From Paenibacillus ginsengarvi (lineage in GTDB: Bacteria > Bacillota > Bacilli > Paenibacillales > NBRC-103111): DNA of 64,000 nucleotides. The notes beneath the pieces were generated by a model that made no database searches, was not told where the DNA came from, and saw only the letters and a list, made by a program, of their open reading frames with translations. Both the position numbers and the translations under genes were made by a program. The stretch lies in contig NZ_RBAH01000004.1 of assembly GCF_003626695.1 (NCBI RefSeq), positions 124,001 to 188,000 on the forward strand, read 5' to 3'. Numbering within the stretch: position 1 is the first letter of the stretch; the number at the start of each line of letters is the position of its first letter. Shown piece by piece: positions 8,857 through 16,834 of this stretch.

Positions 8857-10912
8857 TCTGCGCCTCGAACTGGCTGCGCAGCGGCTCCCCTTCCACAGCC
8901 GGGCGGACGTATTGTCCGCTTGGCGTAAGGATGCGGGCTTTGACGTTGTCGGTCAGGCTTAGGCGCAAAATTTGGATGATCGTTGCTTTCAGTTCCGGAT
9001 CGTGCACCGGGCACATCAGCTCGATGCGCCGGGTCAGATTACGCGTCATCCAGTCGGCGCTGGACAGCCAAACTTCCGGGTCGCCCCCGTTCTCGAAATA
9101 AAAGATGCGCGAATGCTCCAGAAACCGGTCGACGATACTGCGTACCGTGATCGACTCGCTTAGCTCCGGAACACCCGGCTTCAAGCAGCACACCCCCCTG
9201 ATGATCAGATCGATCGAAACGCCCGCCTTGGATGCCTCATACAGCTCGTCCACCATCTCTTGATGCGAGAGCGAATTCATCTTCGCGATGATGCGGGCCG
9301 GCTTGCCGGCTGCCGCGTTCTCCGCCTCGCGCGCCATAAGCTGGAACAGCTTCGACCTCATATCGTTCGGAGCGACGCCGAACGCTTGCCAGTCGTGAGG
9401 GGCGGAGTAGCCGGTCATTTCGTTGAACAGGACCGAAGCGTCCTCGCCGATCACCGGATTGCACGTAAACAACCCGATATCCGTATACAGCCGTGCCGTA
9501 TTGTCGTTATAATTCCCGGTGCCTACGTGCACGTAACGCCTTAGCCCATCTTGCTCCTGACGGACAACGAGCATAATTTTCGCGTGCGTCTTCAGCCCGA
9601 CTAGACCGTAGACGACATGGCAGCCCGCCTTCTCGAGCTGGCGCGCCCAAGCGATATTCCGCTCCTCGTCGAAACGGGCTTTCAGCTCGACGATGACGGT
9701 GACTTGCTTCCCGGCTTCCGCCGCTCTCGCGAGCGCGCCGATGATCGCGGAATTGCCGCTGACCCGGTACAGCGTCATTTTGATCGCCATCACGTCTTTG
9801 TCGCCCGCCGCTTGATCGATAAAATCGGTTACCGCGTCAAACGATTCGTACGGATGGTACACCAGCACGTCTTTACGCCGCAGCACCTCGAAATAATCGT
9901 CCGCTTCGTCGAATTCCAGCGGATAAACCGGCTCCAGCTTCGGATACCGAAGCTGCTCGTAACCCGGGAGCGAAGACGACAGCTTCATTAAAAAGCTGAG
10001 ATCGACAGGACCTTCGATGATGAATATATTGTCCCCGGTCTCGAATTCCTCCTTCAGCGTATCGAGCGCGTACGGGTGAAAACCCCGCTGCACCTCCAGC
10101 CGAACGGGCGAGCCCCAGCGTCTGCGTTTCAATTCCTTTTCGATTTCCTCCAGCAAATCTTCGGCGCCTTCCTCGTCCAGCGTCAAGTCGGCATTACGCG
10201 TAAGCCGGAACGAATCGACGGAGATCGGCGTGTAGCCGGCGAACATCGTCCCGATATGAGTTTTGATCAAATCCTCGAGCAGCACGAACTCCATCTTCGC
10301 ACTGCCCGCCCGGGAAGGGATCTTGATCGTGCGAGGCAGGTTGGAAGGAACTTGGATGATGGCAAAATACGGCTCCTCGTCCGGCGCGTCTCCCTCCCGC
10401 AGCAGCGTGACCGCCAAGTACAGATTCAAGCTGTGCACGAGCGGGAACGGCCGGCTCTGATCCACCGCCATCGGCGTCAGGACAGGGAAAACGTAGTCGT
10501 GGAAGTAGGTGTCCATCAGTTTTTTTTGCGTAGGCGTCAAATCTTCGCATTCGGTAAAAATAAGCCCCTCCTTCGCAAGCGCGCGCGTCAGCTCGCGAAA
10601 CGTGCGGTACTGCTCCTGAACCATTTTGCCGGTCCGCTTCATAATGCGCCGCAGCAGCCCTTCGGGCGTATAGCCGGTAAAATCCGTTTTCGTGTAGCCC
10701 GCCCGCAGCTGGTCGGTTAGGCCCGCCACCCGCACGCTCATAAACTCGTCCAAATTCGTCGACACGATCGACAAAAACTTGATTCGCTCGAGCAGCGGCG
10801 TCGTAGCGTCCTGCGCCTCCTCCAGCACCCGCCGGTTAAATTCGATCCAGCTCAAATCCCGGTTCATATATTTCGACTTCGCTTGAATGAACGGCTGCAT
10901 CAGCTTCGACAC
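8819..10912 (-). CDS. ppk: Polyphosphate kinase 1
   Basis: Makes long-chain polyphosphate from ATP. The 697-residue protein has the PPK1 N-domain (MNRDLSWIEFNRRVLEEA, residues 16-33) and a middle region with SGNSAIIGALARAAEAGKQV. It also has two phospholipase-D-like halves, with the phospho-accepting histidine expected in the THAKIMLV/VHVGTGNYND region (about 440-475). The GTG at 10912 is chosen because GGGGGA lies seven bases before it; the downstream ATG at residue 5 lacks that spacing. It converges on and overlaps ppx. Confidence 0.96.
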   Translation of the reverse strand: MSKLMQPFIQAKSKYMNRDLSWIEFNRRVLEEAQDATTPLLERIKFLSIVSTNLDEFMSVRVAGLTDQLRAGYTKTDFTGYTPEGLLRRIMKRTGKMVQEQYRTFRELTRALAKEGLIFTECEDLTPTQKKLMDTYFHDYVFPVLTPMAVDQSRPFPLVHSLNLYLAVTLLREGDAPDEEPYFAIIQVPSNLPRTIKIPSRAGSAKMEFVLLEDLIKTHIGTMFAGYTPISVDSFRLTRNADLTLDEEGAEDLLEEIEKELKRRRWGSPVRLEVQRGFHPYALDTLKEEFETGDNIFIIEGPVDLSFLMKLSSSLPGYEQLRYPKLEPVYPLEFDEADDYFEVLRRKDVLVYHPYESFDAVTDFIDQAAGDKDVMAIKMTLYRVSGNSAIIGALARAAEAGKQVTVIVELKARFDEERNIAWARQLEKAGCHVVYGLVGLKTHAKIMLVVRQEQDGLRRYVHVGTGNYNDNTARLYTDIGLFTCNPVIGEDASVLFNEMTGYSAPHDWQAFGVAPNDMRSKLFQLMAREAENAAAGKPARIIAKMNSLSHQEMVDELYEASKAGVSIDLIIRGVCCLKPGVPELSESITVRSIVDRFLEHSRIFYFENGGDPEVWLSSADWMTRNLTRRIELMCPVHDPELKATIIQILRLSLTDNVKARILTPSGQYVRPAVEGEPLRSQFEAQIIRTWKRKSPSV

Positions 10913-11020
10913 TTCGGAATCCCCCGTTACGTTAACATTTGTTTCTTCTATTATCGCCGCGGATTGTTAGACCAATGTTAAGTAATCGTAAAATTTGCCG
11001 TAATCGTTGTAAACTTAGCG

Positions 11021-11057
11021 AAAAAAATCCCCCGAGCACCGTGGCCGGGGGGGGAAA
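11021..11057 (-). terminator. Terminator after fxsA
   Basis: On the minus strand a C-rich/G-rich stem (CCCCCC...CGGGGGA) is followed by seven Ts, starting a few bases after the fxsA stop. Confidence 0.75.
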
Positions 11058-11061
11058 AACG

Positions 11062-11460
11062 TTATCGGCGAAAAAAGAAAAACGGTCGGCCGCTCGCCAG
11101 CAGCCTCTGAATCCATACAAGCAGCAGGTTGCGAAATAACGCCCGGGTGAAAGGCAGCACGAGCAGAATGCCGGCAATGTCGGTGAGGAAGCCCGGCGAG
11201 ATCAGAAACACGCCGCCCGCAAAAACGCAGATGCCGTCCAAAATCGCTCTCGTCGGCACGATTCCGGAGGCCATATCGCGCTGCGCGTATGCCCACACTC
11301 GGGCCGCTTCCTTCTTCGCCAGGTAGGCTCCGACAATACCCGTGAGCACAATAACTAGGAACGTTTGCCAGCCGCCGATCCGTTTCCCGACCTCCACGAT
11401 CGTCCATAATTCGAGCGCCGGCACAATAATGAAGAGCACAAGCAGAATCCGGCCGATCAT
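11062..11460 (-). CDS. fxsA: FxsA family membrane protein
   Basis: A 132-residue integral membrane protein with three to four hydrophobic segments (LLVLFIIVPALELWTIVEV, TFLVIVLTGIVGAYLA, GGVFLISPGFLTDIAGILLV) and a charged C-terminus. The ISPGFLTDIAG segment is characteristic of FxsA/YtzA. In E. coli FxsA overproduction relieves F-plasmid exclusion of phage T7; its ordinary role is unknown. The ATG overlaps the thioesterase stop by four bases, so the two are translationally coupled. An fxsA gene near citZ and pyk is common in Bacillales. Confidence 0.9.
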   Translation of the reverse strand: MIGRILLVLFIIVPALELWTIVEVGKRIGGWQTFLVIVLTGIVGAYLAKKEAARVWAYAQRDMASGIVPTRAILDGICVFAGGVFLISPGFLTDIAGILLVLPFTRALFRNLLLVWIQRLLASGRPFFFFRR

Positions 11461-11942
11461 CGCTCGTCACCCAGCAGCCGGAACAGCTCTGGCGCTTCCC
11501 GGTCGAGGCGGACCGGCTTCCAGTCCCGGTTCAGCCATACGTGGCGGGTCATGCCGGCGACGAGCAATTCCCCCTCGGGCTCGATCAGTCCTGCCGCCGC
11601 ATAACCCGACACCGTACCGCTCCCCGGCTGCCGTCGTATTTGCGACTCAAACTTGACGGTCAAACCGTTAAACGAAGAAATCCGCGTAAAAATCGCAATC
11701 TCGTCGTCATATTTGGCCGGCAGATGAAATTTCGATTCGAGCTCAACTACGGGTAAGAACAGTCCCATCTCCTCGATTCGGCTGTACGGAAACCCCCGAT
11801 CCCGGATGAGTTCGGTACGGCCGAGCTCGAACCAATTGACGTAATTGGCGTGGTAAACGACCCCCATGCGATCCGTTTCCTGATAACGAACGCGTACGGC
11901 GTGCTTGTGCCATCGCCCCGGCGCTTGTTCATTTGGCTTCAT
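11457..11942 (-). CDS. Acyl-CoA thioesterase, 4-hydroxybenzoyl-CoA thioesterase (hotdog) family
   Basis: Predicted cytosolic hydrolase of acyl-CoA thioesters. The 161-residue protein has the family core RYQETDRMGVVYHANYVNWFELGRTE at residues ~20-45, where the aspartate of TDRMG and the following HANY segment line the active site. The ATG at 11942 has a GGAGGAACG site. It overlaps fxsA by four bases. The natural acyl substrate cannot be told from sequence. Confidence 0.88.
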   Translation of the reverse strand: MKPNEQAPGRWHKHAVRVRYQETDRMGVVYHANYVNWFELGRTELIRDRGFPYSRIEEMGLFLPVVELESKFHLPAKYDDEIAIFTRISSFNGLTVKFESQIRRQPGSGTVSGYAAAGLIEPEGELLVAGMTRHVWLNRDWKPVRLDREAPELFRLLGDER

Positions 11943-12253
11943 AGTCGTTCCTCCGCTTCTCCGAAATTGCAGCAGCGAAGTTATGCAGCGCCGCTTCTAT
12001 AGTTTCATATTACTAAACCGCGCTTCATTCCTCAAACTCCTGTCTATATCATCGTATGCACCGTAACGGTTTTCGATTGTCCCGCTTCCTTTAGCCGAAG
12101 CACAAATAACCCCACAAAAGTGAGGACTAGGCTTCAAAGCTAGGGGGCTCCCCCGAAAGTAAGCGGATTAAGCTACAGAGACCCGCTTCACTTTCGGGGG
12201 AATCGCGCTTGCTGCGGCTGCAACCGCGCACTGTGGTTTCTGACGGCAAAGCT
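11943..12253. other. Intergenic region upstream of the thioesterase gene
   Basis: There are 311 bases between the beta-helix gene end and the thioesterase start. The left part carries the hairpin element at 12150-12200. The rest presumably holds the thioesterase promoter, but I see no strong -35/-10 pair and no gene. Confidence 0.5.
12150..12200 (-). repeat. 3'-end hairpin element, copy 2
   Basis: CCCCCGAAAGT (12150-12160) pairs perfectly with ACTTTCGGGGG (12190-12200), and AAGCGG pairs with CCGCTT inside, with one bulged base. It lies 54 bases beyond the stop of the beta-helix gene on the minus strand and resembles the element after icd at 4436-4486. Confidence 0.6.
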
Positions 12254-15184
12254 TCAGTAGTTCACGAATTCCGCATTCAAATCAACGATGAAGCCGGCAA
12301 GCGGCGACGTACCGGAAATGCCTGTAATCCGAACGCCGATGCGATCCCCTCCTGCGAAGTCACTACTCCCGGCGATCGGCGCAATGACATAAGTTTGACC
12401 TCCGCTGGGGCCGTTTAATCCGGCCAGCCACGGCACGCCATTTTTAAGAACCTCGAACACAACGTCCGGCACCGTGCCTCCGCCCGCTTCGGCATATGCG
12501 GCGTAACCCGGCAATCGGCCGGCCTTGGGCATCAAATACTCCTGCGTCGGGTGCCCTGCCAAACGCTCCATCCGGATCGGGATCGCTCCTCCCGCAGCAG
12601 AGGCGGCATAAAAATGCAGACTTTCCGTCCTTCTGGAAGGATTTACCCACCGCGTGCCGTCCCACACAAGGAGTTGATTCAGCTCAGTATCAAAATAGCT
12701 GAAGCCTTTCTCCGAGCCTAACGTGCTGGCGGACGGACGCTGCGCCGTAGTGCCTTTGCGGCGCAGCATGTACGGGGATTCGGATTCATGACGGCTTCTG
12801 AGCATAAGCGTAAATTCCGGTTCGACGGGCGTTCCCGCGTTCGCGTAGTAATCCGTCAGTTCTTTGGCCAGCTTCGTATTCGTATGGTTGTAGCGCAAAG
12901 TCTGATTCACCTGAAGGAACTCGTACCGGCTGACAAGATCCGGTCTGGAGCTGCCGTTCACGATCGGAGCGTGTACCGTGCAGTTCGTAAGCCGGGTGCC
13001 GAGCGTAGCGGCGAGAAACAGAAAGTTTCGTCCGTCATCGAGCGCATCCGCACGAAAATCGCAATGGTCGAACGCGATCCTCCCCCGCATCGCTCCCCCT
13101 TCGTAGGCGTCGATACAATTAATCAGGCAACTTTGGAACCGGACGTCGGCGATGCTCCCCTTGAAATGCCCAAAAAAATCGCGGCAATCGATAATTTCGA
13201 TAAACGGATACAGCGCATATTCATCGTCGTAAGCCTGGGAGCCAAGCGCATTCAGCAGGAAATGAACATGCGCGGCCGATTGCGACGTCTGGACCGGCAC
13301 CTTCTCCAATTGAATATGTTCGAAGCGCATGGAACAGTTCGGCGTCACCTTCTGCTCATCGTATCCGCCCTTCCTGCGTACGTCGAAGCTTCGGGGATCT
13401 TTGATCTCCAGCAGACGCACGCCTTGCTCCCGTCCGTGCACGGATATATTCCGGCATTCGAGCTGCACGGGAAAAAACAGGCGCTGCCCTTCGTCCGTCT
13501 TGGAAAACGCGGCGAGCTTCATAATCCAGCATGGGAACACGGCAGCCGGGGCACCGGAAAAATCGAAAATAAAATCTTCGATCCGGATCGTTCTTCCGTA
13601 GCCGATCGTGCATTTGTAATCGTAGTTGGAAGGGTTGTAATAAAGCACCGACGCCATGCTGCCCGAATGAGGCACAACGATCCGGCAATTCCGGATCCGA
13701 ATGTCGCCGTCCCATCTCGCGCCGTAGTCCGGCCGGAAATCGATGAAATTGTTGCCGTATCGCGTCGTATTCTCGACGAACAGTTGGCCTCCCCCGGTCA
13801 GCGACAAGCCCCGGTAGCCGATCTCGCAATCGCGGATGTACAGGTTCCAGCAATGAAAATGAACGTCGACCCGGTTCAGCTTGCAGTTTTCCACCCGAAA
13901 GTCTTTGAACATATTCGTGCCGAACACGCCCCAATGGACCTTGCTGCCCTCGGCGGTGACGCCGCGGAAGGTGGCTCGCAGCACCCGGTTCCCCCCGATG
14001 CCGTATGTTCCCTGCGGCACTTGGCCGGAGCCTCCGCGATCTTTCTCGTACGGGATGAGCCTGACGTTATCCAGCAGCACCTCGTACGCATAATTGAAGG
14101 TGTAAAACCCGTTGCGAGGGTCCAGCGCTGTATCGGCCTGGCCGGCCTCCAGACCGACCCATTGGTTGCGGATGACGGTGCGGCTGCGGCGAATCTGAAA
14201 ACCGTTATTCCAATACCCCTGATTGCTGCCTGGACTGTTCCCCGACAAATAGAAGGTTCCGCCATCAATGATCAGGTAGCCGTCATCGCAAGGATAGGCG
14301 GTCAAGCTTGTATAGTCTTGAAACGTCCAGGCGATATCCCCGACAATGCGCCCGTGCTCCTCCACGTAAAAAAACTCTTCCTTCGACCACTGAGTCCCAT
14401 AACCTTCCCGGCGGGCGACGATATCGTTTTTGTCGACGACAAAGACGAGACAATTTTTGTACGGAGCGAGCTCGGGGAGCTGAGTCGTTCCGGGCCGCAG
14501 CTTAGCGATCAAGGACGCTTTGGCTGCCGGGTCCAATACGATCGCACTCGATGGTTTGGCGCTCGTGATCATAAATTTCATATCGGATTTCGAGTTGAAG
14601 CTTTCGTCGATATGAAATCGGGTCGCTCCCCAGTTAACATTCGTCCTTATTTCGATTTTGTTCGTCGCTTTGAGCCAGTAATCCCCGCTCGTATGCTCGA
14701 CCGGAAGCCCTGCCTTGTTCGCATAAGCGTGGGCTTTTTTGATCTGCACCCCATCGTCGTTCACGCCATCGCCTACCGCCCCGAAAATCCGGTAGTTCAC
14801 CGAAGCTCCCGGAAAAAGCCGGGCTTGCAGCCCGTTCTGAAGCGTAACGACGCTGCCGCCGTCTTCCGGCAGCGTACCGGCCGCGATCATATATACCGCG
14901 CCTCCGCCATCCCCTGCGGCGTAATAGCCGTACGTTACGGCAATCATCCCGTCTGCCAGCTGAACCGACGCTTGCAGCTCCGTCAGCGTCCGAAAAGCGC
15001 AATCGCAGTTGCCGTTGTTTCCATAGGTTTGGCCCGTAACCGTTTGTCCGTCCGCCAGCATCGGACCGCCCGTTAGCAGCGACTGGGCGGTTACCGCCGC
15101 AGTTGCGGCACCGAATACCGTCAGCAGCTGGCGGCGACTCATCCGTACGGAATCGGCTATGGCGCTGCCTCTATCCTCTCCCAT
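12254..15184 (-). CDS. Tat-exported right-handed beta-helix (pectate lyase-like) protein
   Basis: A 976-residue secreted protein. Residues 15-40 form a twin-arginine signal (SRRQLLTVFGAATAAVTAQSLL). After a spacer comes the Pectate_lyase_3-type opening FGAVGDGVNDDGVQI, then several hundred residues of short beta-helix-like repeats. Near residue 830 is a short module RPSASTLGSEKGFSYFDTEL...LLVWDGTRWVN of the kind seen in phage-tail and secreted repeat proteins, then a ~95-residue beta-rich end. No catalytic motif is certain, so polysaccharide lyase, hydrolase or pure binding are all open. The ATG at 15184 has AGGAGGAT and follows the SBP gene by 27 bases, suggesting one transcript. Confidence 0.8.
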   Translation of the reverse strand: MGEDRGSAIADSVRMSRRQLLTVFGAATAAVTAQSLLTGGPMLADGQTVTGQTYGNNGNCDCAFRTLTELQASVQLADGMIAVTYGYYAAGDGGGAVYMIAAGTLPEDGGSVVTLQNGLQARLFPGASVNYRIFGAVGDGVNDDGVQIKKAHAYANKAGLPVEHTSGDYWLKATNKIEIRTNVNWGATRFHIDESFNSKSDMKFMITSAKPSSAIVLDPAAKASLIAKLRPGTTQLPELAPYKNCLVFVVDKNDIVARREGYGTQWSKEEFFYVEEHGRIVGDIAWTFQDYTSLTAYPCDDGYLIIDGGTFYLSGNSPGSNQGYWNNGFQIRRSRTVIRNQWVGLEAGQADTALDPRNGFYTFNYAYEVLLDNVRLIPYEKDRGGSGQVPQGTYGIGGNRVLRATFRGVTAEGSKVHWGVFGTNMFKDFRVENCKLNRVDVHFHCWNLYIRDCEIGYRGLSLTGGGQLFVENTTRYGNNFIDFRPDYGARWDGDIRIRNCRIVVPHSGSMASVLYYNPSNYDYKCTIGYGRTIRIEDFIFDFSGAPAAVFPCWIMKLAAFSKTDEGQRLFFPVQLECRNISVHGREQGVRLLEIKDPRSFDVRRKGGYDEQKVTPNCSMRFEHIQLEKVPVQTSQSAAHVHFLLNALGSQAYDDEYALYPFIEIIDCRDFFGHFKGSIADVRFQSCLINCIDAYEGGAMRGRIAFDHCDFRADALDDGRNFLFLAATLGTRLTNCTVHAPIVNGSSRPDLVSRYEFLQVNQTLRYNHTNTKLAKELTDYYANAGTPVEPEFTLMLRSRHESESPYMLRRKGTTAQRPSASTLGSEKGFSYFDTELNQLLVWDGTRWVNPSRRTESLHFYAASAAGGAIPIRMERLAGHPTQEYLMPKAGRLPGYAAYAEAGGGTVPDVVFEVLKNGVPWLAGLNGPSGGQTYVIAPIAGSSDFAGGDRIGVRITGISGTSPLAGFIVDLNAEFVNY

Positions 15185-15211
15185 GCGACATCCTCCTTCG
15201 GCGAATCGCCG

Positions 15212-16573
15212 CTATTTCATTTGCGACTTGACCTGCTCGATCTTCTTGTTCGCCGACTCTTCGGCTTCTCTCATCGCCGTATTGAGATCCTTCTCGCCCA
15301 TCGCCGCGGAAATAAACGCTTGCTCGAGATCCCCGCGAGCGATCCCGTCGTACTTGCTGCGGTAAGCCGGAGGCGCGAATTTGGCGGGCAGTATCGCTTT
15401 GATGTTTTTCCCTTTGAACTCCGGGTAGTTTTGGGCGAACGCCATCTGGATGTCTTTATTATTCAGTGCGGTCAGAATGCCTTTCTTGGAGTTTTCCATC
15501 TGGAATTCATCCGATGTTAAATACGCGAGCACTTCGAACGCCTGCTCCTTCAGCTCGGACGCAGCGGAAATATAAAAATACAACGGATAAGGCTGCAGAC
15601 CCAAGCCCGGCGCATCTTTAAACGTAGGGACCTGGGTGAAGTCATAGTCCATATTTTTAAAGCTGAGCTCCCGAATGCCAGTGCCCGAGGCGTTCAAATA
15701 CATCGCTACGACTTGATCTTTCTCGAACAGGTCTTTCCCGACCTGGCCGCCGAACTGGCCTCTCTTCTCCACCTGATTGTTCGGAATTTTGTACCCGCTG
15801 AGCATCGATTCGATATACTCTTTCCATTTGGGGCTGCTGAAGTCGGCTTTGTCCGTGTTCGGATTAATCAAGCTTAACGAGTACGGGTTCCGGTACAGCA
15901 TGAAATTCGGGTATACGAGCGAGCCTTGATAGCGGACGCCGCCTTCTACGCGGGACATCTTCTTGGACACCTCGTAGAAATCGTCCCAGCTCATGTTGTC
16001 CTTCGGGTAAGGGACGCCGAACTTGTCGAACAACGTTTTGTTGTACACGACCGCCGAAGCCGCTCCCGCGACGGGAAGGCCGTATAAGCCGCCATTGGCC
16101 AACTGCTTGGCGAGCGCGAGTGCGGTCGGCTCGATCCGGTCCAGATTGTACTTGGTCGATTTGACCAAAGGCGTTAGATCGTACTGCAATTTGTTGTCGA
16201 GAATATTATCGTTAAACATAAGCAGGGAGGAGATGACCACATCGATCTTCGACTTCGCCGCAAACATCTCGGGAATGCTCGGCTTCGGATACGGGACGAA
16301 CGATACTTTGATATGCGGAAACTTTTGCTGGATCGCCGACCCGTAGTCTTTCATAAAATCTTCCGCCGACCAGCCGAAGGTCGCGTCCTTGAATACGAGC
16401 TCGATCGGCTCTTTCTTCTCCTTCGGCGTTTCCTTCGCCCCGGCTCCCCCTTCGGCCGGCGCCGACCCATTTTTCCCGTTCTCCGCTCCGCTTGTTCCGC
16501 CGCATGCCGACAGCAGCGCCATCATTCCCGCGAGCAGCACGGCTGTTCCTTTACCGGTCCAACTTGACAACAT
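15212..16573 (-). CDS. Extracellular solute-binding lipoprotein (ABC sugar type)
   Basis: A 453-residue lipoprotein with signal MLSSWTGKGTAVLLAGMMALLSAC (lipobox LLSAC). The mature part is SBP-like, with YNKTLFDKFGVPYPKDN shared with the neighbouring SBPs and MREAEESANKKIEQVK at the end. The ATG at 16573 has a GGAGGGG site. It is the first gene of an SBP/beta-helix pair and lies divergent to the membrane AraC regulator at 16835. No permease or ATPase is nearby. The ligand is unknown; a plant or microbial saccharide is a reasonable guess. Confidence 0.87.
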   Translation of the reverse strand: MLSSWTGKGTAVLLAGMMALLSACGGTSGAENGKNGSAPAEGGAGAKETPKEKKEPIELVFKDATFGWSAEDFMKDYGSAIQQKFPHIKVSFVPYPKPSIPEMFAAKSKIDVVISSLLMFNDNILDNKLQYDLTPLVKSTKYNLDRIEPTALALAKQLANGGLYGLPVAGAASAVVYNKTLFDKFGVPYPKDNMSWDDFYEVSKKMSRVEGGVRYQGSLVYPNFMLYRNPYSLSLINPNTDKADFSSPKWKEYIESMLSGYKIPNNQVEKRGQFGGQVGKDLFEKDQVVAMYLNASGTGIRELSFKNMDYDFTQVPTFKDAPGLGLQPYPLYFYISAASELKEQAFEVLAYLTSDEFQMENSKKGILTALNNKDIQMAFAQNYPEFKGKNIKAILPAKFAPPAYRSKYDGIARGDLEQAFISAAMGEKDLNTAMREAEESANKKIEQVKSQMK

Positions 16574-16636
16574 GAACCCCTCCAGTATCGAATGTATGAA
16601 TGCGCCTTCATTATGTCACGGCGGGTACCAAAAGTA

Positions 16637-16711
16637 GATTTCAAGTTCATGCGATTCGTTATACATATTTGCTCCGGCCTTATTCAAATATTTGACATGA
16701 TCTTTGAAATC
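16637..16711. promoter_or_regulatory. Divergent control region with inverted repeats
   Basis: GATTTCAA (16637-16644) and TTGAAATC (16704-16711) are perfect inverted repeats flanking this region, and TCAAATATTTGA (16684-16695) is a perfect palindrome inside it. They lie between the divergent SBP and AraC genes and could be operator sites. No binding is shown. Confidence 0.35.
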
Positions 16712-16834
16712 CCTTGATACGCCGGCCTTTTCACATTCCGTTCAGACTTTTGGACAGCTTCTTCGCATTATTTACAGCCACATGGAGTCGTGATACGCTA
16801 AGAGGACTTCAGCACAAAGGGAGCGAAACGGGAG

